A stretch of DNA of 18,337 nt from positions 1 through 18,337 of the forward strand of contig DATFLK010000065.1 in NCBI GenBank assembly GCA_035267815.1. The letters are read 5' to 3'. How positions within the stretch are numbered: the first letter of the stretch is position 1; the number at the start of each line of letters is the position of its first letter. Below the pieces are notes generated by a model. It searched no databases. It was not told the DNA's origin and was given only the letters and a program-made list of their open reading frames with translations. This DNA is from DATFLK01 sp035267815. GTDB lineage: Bacteria; Pseudomonadota; Zetaproteobacteria; Mariprofundales; Mariprofundaceae. This document shows, piece after piece, positions 13,740 through 18,337 of this stretch. Both the position numbers and the translations under genes were made by a program.

Positions 13740-15020
13740 CTAATCTTTCAGCCGGGTCAGGCCAAGCTGCTTCATGATCGCCTTCTCATAGAACGGCTCC
13801 GAGGCGCCCTTCTTCATCTTGCGTATGAAATACTTCTCGAAACCGACTTTGGCCAGATGGACCCAGCGCCCCTCTTTGGCCCAGGCAACATTGCGCGGCG
13901 GAATCTGCGGGTCGGCCACGAATGCGATGCCGGTATCACCCATGTCGGCCAAGCAGACAGCCGCCCAGGTGCCGACCTTCTCGGGCGACTCACCCTTCAT
14001 ATCGTTAATGATGTTGTGCACTGCTGCCGTGGTCATCGATTCGATCATGAATCCGGTCTTCGGGGTGCCGCAGGGCAACGGCGTCTTCTCGACCGGCGGG
14101 ATGGCCACAATAACGCCTGTACCGTAGATATTGTTATAAGTTGGGTTCTGCTGGTACTCGTTGATGATCACAAAACCCATCGGGTTGGCCAGATTCTCCA
14201 CTCCAACCAACGCATTAATACCACGGAATGCCGGCATCAGCATAGAGTATTTGAACGGAAGCTCGCCGGAGGCGACTGTCTCGCCGTTGCGGTCGACCTC
14301 CTCGTAGTGCACCACGCCATCATCGACCTTCGTGGTTTTGCAGTTGGTGATGAACTTGATATCACGCTTACGCAGTTCGGACTCGAGAAGCAGCTTGGAG
14401 TTCTCGACACCGCCCAGTCCCAGATGACCAATATAGGGTTCGGGGGTGATATAGGTCATCGGCACCTTGTCGCGGATGCCGCGTTTGCGAAGCTCCGTAT
14501 CGAGAATCAGCGCGTACTCGTAGCCCGGTCCGAAACAGGAAACACCCTGCACCGCACCGACGACGATCGGCCCGGGATCCTTGCAGAACTCCTCAAAGTT
14601 TTTCAGTGCCGTTTCGGCATGATCAACATGGCAGATGGACTGGGTGTACTTCTCTGGGCCCATCCCCTCGACCGTCTCGAACGCCAACCTCGGCCCGGTG
14701 GCGATCATCAGATAGTCGTAGCTCATCTCGTCGCCATTGGCGAGCTGAAGCTTGTTCTCCTCCGGCATCACCTTCTCCACACCGGAAGGCACAAACTCGA
14801 TGCCCTTCTTCTTCAGGTAGGGCTCGCACTGAAAGCTGATCTCCTCACGGCTGCGCCAACCGACAGCCACCCACGGGTTGGACGGCGTAAAGTGGAAATA
14901 GTCAACATTCGACACCACGGTAACCTTGTGGTCACCGCCCAGCTTGTCGAGCGCTGCCTTCATCTCGTAGGCGGCCGGCATGCCCCCGATACCAGCCCCC
15001 ATAATGACTACATGTGCCAT
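13740..15020 (-). CDS. sqr: Sulfide:quinone oxidoreductase, type I (Acidithiobacillus-like)
   Basis: Membrane-associated flavoprotein that oxidises sulfide to polysulfide or sulfur and passes electrons to quinone. The 426-residue protein starts with an FAD-binding GAGIGG motif (residues 8-13). The three redox cysteines of the family are present: Cys130 (SICHVDHAE), Cys162 (VSCFGPGYEYA) and Cys356 (AVCLADMG), matching Cys128, Cys160 and Cys356 of the A. ferrooxidans enzyme. His134 and His199 (PYIGHLG) are also conserved. The C-terminus (KVGFEKYFIRKMKKGASEPFYEK) is the amphipathic membrane-anchoring and quinone region, nearly identical in type to A. ferrooxidans. AAAGGAGGT lies eight bases before the ATG. 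Upstream is a Crp/Fnr gene, downstream the AhpD-like gene. The leader carries a TATAAT box and three inverted repeats, so it is likely regulated separately from the Crp gene. Confidence 0.96.
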   Translation of the reverse strand: MAHVVIMGAGIGGMPAAYEMKAALDKLGGDHKVTVVSNVDYFHFTPSNPWVAVGWRSREEISFQCEPYLKKKGIEFVPSGVEKVMPEENKLQLANGDEMSYDYLMIATGPRLAFETVEGMGPEKYTQSICHVDHAETALKNFEEFCKDPGPIVVGAVQGVSCFGPGYEYALILDTELRKRGIRDKVPMTYITPEPYIGHLGLGGVENSKLLLESELRKRDIKFITNCKTTKVDDGVVHYEEVDRNGETVASGELPFKYSMLMPAFRGINALVGVENLANPMGFVIINEYQQNPTYNNIYGTGVIVAIPPVEKTPLPCGTPKTGFMIESMTTAAVHNIINDMKGESPEKVGTWAAVCLADMGDTGIAFVADPQIPPRNVAWAKEGRWVHLAKVGFEKYFIRKMKKGASEPFYEKAIMKQLGLTRLKD

Positions 15021-15045
15021 GTTATGTTACCTCCTTTGAGTCAGC

Positions 15046-15062
15046 GGAACGGGAATCGTTCC
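15046..15062 (-). promoter_or_regulatory. SQR leader inverted repeat, ribosome-site proximal
   Basis: Perfect 6-base arms GGAACG and CGTTCC around a 5-base loop, located 10 bases before the SQR Shine-Dalgarno and directly abutting the next repeat. In the mRNA it could form a hairpin beside the ribosome site. Confidence 0.5.
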
Positions 15063-15081
15063 AGGTGCACGCGATGCACCT
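15063..15081 (-). promoter_or_regulatory. SQR leader inverted repeat AGGTGCA-N5-TGCACCT
   Basis: Perfect 7-base arms with a 5-base spacer, the strongest dyad in the SQR leader. It is either an operator (spacing suits a dimeric regulator) or an mRNA hairpin. It does not match the FNR (TTGAT-N4-ATCAA) or CRP (TGTGA-N6-TCACA) consensus. Confidence 0.5.
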
Positions 15082-15084
15082 CTA

Positions 15085-15095
15085 TCCAAATTGGA
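15085..15095 (-). promoter_or_regulatory. Candidate operator TCCAAATTGGA at SQR transcription start
   Basis: An 11-base perfect dyad (arms TCCAA and TTGGA around one base) lies 13-23 bases downstream of the -10 box, where a bound repressor would block initiation or early elongation. Confidence 0.4.
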
Positions 15096-15107
15096 ATACC
15101 ACTGGGG

Positions 15108-15113
15108 ATTATA
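15108..15113 (-). promoter_or_regulatory. SQR promoter -10 box (TATAAT)
   Basis: A perfect sigma-70 -10 hexamer on the minus strand, about 90 bases upstream of the SQR start codon. No good -35 is at 16-18 bases (ACGGAC at 17); TTGTCA occurs but at 22 bases. The missing -35 suggests an activator-dependent promoter, with the upstream Crp/Fnr protein an obvious candidate. A run of seven T (15118-15124, minus strand) lies just upstream. Confidence 0.55.
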
Positions 15114-15143
15114 GTCGAAAAAAAGGCGAGGTCCGTGACAAAG

Positions 15144-15806
15144 TCACTCCTCCAGCCGGGCCGTCTCCTTGATCGCCTCGACGTCGAGGATCTCGATCTT
15201 GCCACGGTGCAGCTTCAACCAGCCGTGACGTTCAAAATCCTTCAATACACGGCTGACCACCTCACGGGCTGTACCCAGCTCCGCCGCAATCTCCTGATGC
15301 GTCACGCAAAACGGCGTGGAGGGCTCTTTGTGCAGGGCTAGCCGACGGGCGATCCGGACATCCATACGACCGAAGGCGACATCCTCGACCAGGGTCATCA
15401 AATCCGATATACGACGCCCGACGCAGCGCATGACGAAGGCACGAAAAGCCTCCGATTGGGCCATGGCGGCCTGAAAGGTCTCCGAAGGGATCATCACCAG
15501 CTCCGTGTCGGTTTCGGCCACCCCTTCGGCCGGGTAGTCCTGATGGCCGAGCAGGCAGGTCGTCGTCAACATGCAACTCTCCCCCGCTCCGACACGAAAG
15601 AGAAGAATCTCATGCCCCTCGGCATCCATCTTCTGCACGCGTACCGATCCCCTGGTCACCAGCACATACCCCTTGCAGGGGTCGCCGGACCGGAACATGA
15701 CATAACCGGTTGCCACGCGCTTGATCTGTGCCGATGCGGCCGCCTTCAGCCACGCGGGATCGTCGATCGCCGCCAACTCCGGAAAGCGCGCCATCCATTC
15801 ATTCAT
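15144..15806 (-). CDS. Crp/Fnr-family transcriptional regulator
   Basis: A 220-residue DNA-binding regulator. A cyclic-nucleotide-binding-fold sensor domain occupies about residues 10-125 and a winged helix-turn-helix about 145-215, with the recognition region at 168-191 (VTHQEIAAELGTAREVVSRV). It lacks the N-terminal cysteine cluster of FNR, so it is not a classical oxygen-sensing Fe-S protein. It carries cysteines in the sensor domain at 44, 78 and 84 (GESCMLTTTCLLG), plus 128 and 167; the 78/84 pair could serve thiol-based sensing, which is inference. The effector-pocket residues of cAMP receptor proteins are not evident. AGGGGGAC precedes the ATG. It lies between PPK2 and SQR on the same strand, 123 bases upstream of SQR, and is the natural candidate regulator of SQR. 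Confidence 0.9.
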   Translation of the reverse strand: MNEWMARFPELAAIDDPAWLKAAASAQIKRVATGYVMFRSGDPCKGYVLVTRGSVRVQKMDAEGHEILLFRVGAGESCMLTTTCLLGHQDYPAEGVAETDTELVMIPSETFQAAMAQSEAFRAFVMRCVGRRISDLMTLVEDVAFGRMDVRIARRLALHKEPSTPFCVTHQEIAAELGTAREVVSRVLKDFERHGWLKLHRGKIEILDVEAIKETARLEE

Positions 15807-15830
15807 TTATGTCCCCCTGCATACGTCCAT

Positions 15831-15857
15831 ATCATAATGACATAGACGGAATATCAA
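15831..15857 (-). promoter_or_regulatory. Candidate promoter of the Crp/Fnr gene
   Basis: TTGATA (15852-15857) and TATGAT (15831-15836) on the minus strand each match consensus at five of six positions but are only 15 bases apart, short for sigma-70. The 11-base dyad GGTTG-A-CAACC (15875-15885) lies 18 bases further upstream and could be an activator or autoregulatory site. Confidence 0.35.
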
Positions 15858-15906
15858 GCTATCGACACACCAACGGTTGACAACCACGCAGATCATTCAA
15901 CACGGG

Positions 15907-17433
15907 TCAGTCACCGAGCGCATGCTCCAGTCGTTCGCAGGCAACACGCAACACCTTCAATCTGGCATAACGTTTGTCGTTTCCCTCGATCAACTCCCAC
16001 GGCACCCGGCTAGTACCGGTGCGTTCGACCATGTCGTTGACCGCCTGTTCATACGCATCCCATTTCTCGCGATTGCGCCAGTCCTCGTCTGTCAGCTTCC
16101 ACCGTTTATAGGGTGTATTCTGCCGCTCCCTGAAACGCGCCAGCTGTTCATCCTTGCCGATCTGGAGCCAGTATTTCACCAGCACGATACCATGCTCGAC
16201 CAGTTGCTCCTCGAAATCGTTGATCTCGGCATAGGCACGGGTCCAGGCCTGTTCGCTGGTCAGTCCCTCGACACGTTCAACCAGCACACGCCCATACCAG
16301 CTACGGTCGAAGATGGTCACCTTTCCAGCCCGGGAGAGATGTCGCCAGAAACGCCAGAGATAGTGATGCGCCCTCTCCTCGTCGGTCGGCTCGGCCACCG
16401 GAATCACCTGATAGTTACGCGCCTCCATCGCTCGCGTTACACGGCGGATCGCACCGCCCTTGCCCGCCGCATCCTGACCCTCGAACAACAGAATGGTGGA
16501 GATCCCTCTGGCAAGTGCCTTCCGATGCAGCAGATGCAAACGCCCCTGCAGTTTTTCAAGCTGCTTCTTGTATTCCGATTTTTTTACCTTCAGCGACATG
16601 TCGAGTATCGAAAAAATGGACTTTTTCGGAAGCTCGTCGGCGCCGTTCAGCCCTACGGTCTCGGGCACCATTTGCGCACCATCCATATCAGAATGAGGTA
16701 GCCCGTCATTCCTATGTCGATCGAGGCGATCGAGGTGAGCGGTCATGGTATTCCGAATGGTCGTGGCGACGGCGAGATTGCGATAGTTGGGATCCGTCCC
16801 CTCGATGATGGACCAGGGAGAGCGATGGCTGGTATGGGTAATAGCCCGTTCCGCCGCGGCGACGAAATCGTGGTGCATGCGCCAGTGCTGCCAATCCATC
16901 TCATTGACACGCCAGCTCAGTAAGGGATCCTTCTGTAACTGTTCAAGCCGTCTCTTCTGGGCCTTCTTGCCCAGATGCATCCAAAACTTGAGAATCAACG
17001 CACCATCATCGGCAAGCGCATCCTCGAATGCCGTCACACGCTCCAGCTTACGGTCGAACTCGGCATCATTGATGCGGTTATGCACACGATCAAGCAGCGA
17101 TGATGAATACCAGGAGTCGAGAAAAAGACCGACCCGCCCCTTCGGCGGAAGGTCACGCCAGAATCGCCAGTACTCGGGCCGCTCACGCTCCTCTCCGGAT
17201 GGGGAACCATAGGCCCGAGTCATCAGCCAGCGCGGATCCATCCAGTCGTTCAGCGTATTCACGGTCGCCCCTTTGCCACCACCATCGACACCGGCGAACA
17301 CCACTACGACGGGGAACGCAGACTGCTCTCGTAAAAGGCGCTGTAGTTCGAGCAGTTCCTGACGCAACCGGTTCTTTTTTTCACGGTACGTCCGATTGCC
17401 CACTTTTCGACCAAGCTCTGCTGTTCTGAACAA
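15907..17433 (-). CDS. pap: Polyphosphate:AMP phosphotransferase, two-domain PPK2
   Basis: Cytoplasmic PPK2-family enzyme; the two-domain class transfers phosphate from polyphosphate to AMP, giving ADP. The 508-residue protein has two homologous P-loop domains. Walker A motifs are GVDGGGKGAT (48-57) and EGQDAAGKGG (318-327). The second domain has an intact FDRSWYGRVLVERV motif, while the first reads FLDSWYSSSLLDRV, so the Asp-Arg pair is lost there. Conserved WRFWR occurs in both halves. I chose the TTG at 17433 because GGAGG lies six bases upstream and it gives the usual MFxxAELGRK start; an in-frame TTG at 17439 directly abuts the ribosome site. It is separated from the upstream cytochrome gene by a terminator, so it needs its own promoter, which I could not identify. 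Activity on AMP is inferred from the two-domain layout. Confidence 0.93.
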   Translation of the reverse strand: MFRTAELGRKVGNRTYREKKNRLRQELLELQRLLREQSAFPVVVVFAGVDGGGKGATVNTLNDWMDPRWLMTRAYGSPSGEERERPEYWRFWRDLPPKGRVGLFLDSWYSSSLLDRVHNRINDAEFDRKLERVTAFEDALADDGALILKFWMHLGKKAQKRRLEQLQKDPLLSWRVNEMDWQHWRMHHDFVAAAERAITHTSHRSPWSIIEGTDPNYRNLAVATTIRNTMTAHLDRLDRHRNDGLPHSDMDGAQMVPETVGLNGADELPKKSIFSILDMSLKVKKSEYKKQLEKLQGRLHLLHRKALARGISTILLFEGQDAAGKGGAIRRVTRAMEARNYQVIPVAEPTDEERAHHYLWRFWRHLSRAGKVTIFDRSWYGRVLVERVEGLTSEQAWTRAYAEINDFEEQLVEHGIVLVKYWLQIGKDEQLARFRERQNTPYKRWKLTDEDWRNREKWDAYEQAVNDMVERTGTSRVPWELIEGNDKRYARLKVLRVACERLEHALGD

Positions 17434-17481
17434 ATACAACCTCCGATGTCCACTCTAGCCTACCGAAACCCGGAGAACACG

Positions 17482-17511
17482 AAAAAGGGGGACTGCGATG
17501 CAGCCCCCCTT
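17482..17511 (-). terminator. Rho-independent terminator of the cytochrome c peroxidase gene
   Basis: On the minus strand a hairpin (AAGGGGGGCTGC, loop ATC, GCAGTCCCCCTT, with one A:C mismatch in the stem) is followed by a run of five T. It begins about 20 bases after the stop codon at 17531 and is the clearest intrinsic terminator in the window. Confidence 0.8.
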
Positions 17512-17530
17512 CACGAATAGCGTTCCAACT

Positions 17531-18337
17531 TCAGGGAAGTGTGGGACGGTGGATATGATTAAGACGTTCATCCGTCAAGCTCTTGAGGAAGGCAATCAAG
17601 TCGGCCTTTTCCCTGTTGGTCAGATGCAGCGGAGCAATCAGATCGCTCTGATGCGGATTCTTGGGATTACCACCGGCATTGTAGTGATCAACCACCTGCT
17701 CCAGTGTCGAAAAAGCGCCGTCATGCATAAAGAAGAGGAACGATGCCGAGTTATAGAGGGATGGCGTTTTGAATGCTCCCTTGTCTTGGGGATCATGCGT
17801 CACGGCATAGCGACCGTCATCCTCCTTCAACGGTCCCACCTGCGGCACACCGATGTTATGGAAACCGTTGTCGGTCAGTAGTGGCGGTGTATGACAGGCG
17901 ATGCACTGCGCCTTGTCTTGAAACAGCTCGAAGCCGCGTTTTGCGGCCGGGGAGATCGCCTCGTCATCTCCCCTGACATAGCGCTGGAAGGGCGAGTCGG
18001 TCGCGATCAGTGTCCGCTCATAGGCAGCAATCGCCTTGGCGATGTTCTCCCGCGTCGCATCCTCGCCGAACACCTTGTTGAACTCCTTCCTGTAACCGGA
18101 AACGGCGTTTACCTTCTTCACCGCATCCTCGACGGGTCCGCCCATCTCACCGGCTGCAGAGAGAGGTCCCATATGTCCCGGCAGCGCACCAGTCTGCTCC
18201 TCCAGTGAGGCTGCACGACCATCCCAGAACTGCGACGTGTAATAGGCAGCATTGATCCATGAGGGCGCCCAGCGACCCAGTTCACCACCATGACCAAATG
18301 CCCGGGCAGTATGGCCGGCGCCACCGGCGAACGGCAG
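17531..18337 (-). CDS. Diheme cytochrome c peroxidase/MauG-family protein (partial, 5' end missing)
   Basis: Periplasmic diheme enzyme of the CcpA/MauG family, reducing H2O2 with electrons from cytochrome c, or performing a MauG-like oxidation. The frame reads through to the right edge, giving 268 C-terminal residues. Visible are SWINAAYYTSQFWDGRAASLEEQ near the edge, a heme attachment site CIACH (bases 17891-17905), FKTPSLYNSASFLFFMHDGAF with the Met/His region usual near the second heme, and QVVDHYNAGGNP. The first CxxCH and signal peptide would lie outside the window. Between FWDGRA and the conserved EMGG the text is GALPGHMGPLSAAG, somewhat longer than usual. A strong terminator follows. 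Peroxidase versus MauG-type activity cannot be decided from this part. Confidence 0.9.
   Translation of the reverse strand: MPFAGGAGHTARAFGHGGELGRWAPSWINAAYYTSQFWDGRAASLEEQTGALPGHMGPLSAAGEMGGPVEDAVKKVNAVSGYRKEFNKVFGEDATRENIAKAIAAYERTLIATDSPFQRYVRGDDEAISPAAKRGFELFQDKAQCIACHTPPLLTDNGFHNIGVPQVGPLKEDDGRYAVTHDPQDKGAFKTPSLYNSASFLFFMHDGAFSTLEQVVDHYNAGGNPKNPHQSDLIAPLHLTNREKADLIAFLKSLTDERLNHIHRPTLP

Noticed and set aside
15118..15147. Intrinsic terminator after the Crp/Fnr gene (GTGAC-AAA-GTCAC stem and a later T7 run)
   Set aside because: The 5-base stem overlaps the stop codon and is separated from the T run by about ten bases, so the geometry is wrong for a standard terminator.
13698..15341. Long open frame on the plus strand (547 codons)
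   Set aside because: It is antisense to the SQR and Crp genes, which have clear motifs and ribosome sites; the translated text has no recognisable domain.
15877..16701. Open frame of 274 codons on the plus strand over the PPK2 3' half
   Set aside because: Antisense to the second PPK2 domain, which has intact Walker A and FDRSWY motifs.
1..18337. CRISPR array, insertion sequences, tRNA or rRNA genes
   Set aside because: No regularly spaced repeats, transposase motifs, terminal inverted repeats or RNA-gene signatures were seen on reading both strands.

Overview
The window reads as the chromosome of a Gram-negative proteobacterium. Outer-membrane efflux genes, an HflD homologue and a YbhG/YbhF-type exporter point to a gammaproteobacterium or a close relative. 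The sulfide:quinone oxidoreductase closely resembles the Acidithiobacillus type, which suggests a sulfur-oxidising or sulfide-exposed lifestyle. Species cannot be named from the sequence alone. No rRNA, tRNA, CRISPR array, transposase or integrase was seen. Gene density is high and no gene-free stretch exceeds about 220 bases.

Left block (1-2295, minus strand): a ferritin-like DUF455 protein, a YbhG-like membrane fusion protein and the start of a YbhF-like ABC ATPase lie in one tight transcription unit that runs off the left edge. Divergent from it is hflD (2378-3019, plus).

Central block (3063-11984, plus): a copper/silver resistance cluster. It holds a small secreted Met/His/Cys-rich protein, a CusC-like outer-membrane channel, a CusB-like fusion protein, a CusA-like RND pump with the Met triad of the Cus family, and a P1B-type ATPase. 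The ATPase N-terminus carries two YHS and two HMBD metal-binding domains instead of HMA domains. Overlaps or short gaps from cusC through the ATPase indicate co-transcription. The ATPase would move Cu(I)/Ag(I) from cytoplasm to periplasm, and CusCBA would expel it across the outer membrane.

A 216-base AT-rich gap with a 12-base palindrome separates this block from a soluble protein (12201-13244) made of a short chemoreceptor signalling-tip segment followed by a Cache sensor domain.

Right block (13300-18337, all minus): in transcription order, a diheme cytochrome c peroxidase/MauG-type protein (5' end missing), a Rho-independent terminator, a two-domain PPK2 (polyphosphate:AMP phosphotransferase), a Crp/Fnr regulator, a type I sulfide:quinone oxidoreductase, and an AhpD-like CxxC protein. 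The Crp-SQR-AhpD trio looks like a sulfide or reactive-sulfur response module. The SQR leader has a perfect TATAAT box followed by three consecutive inverted repeats ahead of a strong Shine-Dalgarno.

Several starts were moved from the longest open frame to internal codons because of Shine-Dalgarno placement: TTG for cusC and PPK2, GTG for the DUF455 gene, ATG for AhpD. The best candidates for something not well described are the SQR leader architecture with its Cys-containing Crp regulator, the small secreted copper-cluster protein, the unusual ATPase N-terminus, and the soluble chemoreceptor-tip/Cache protein.
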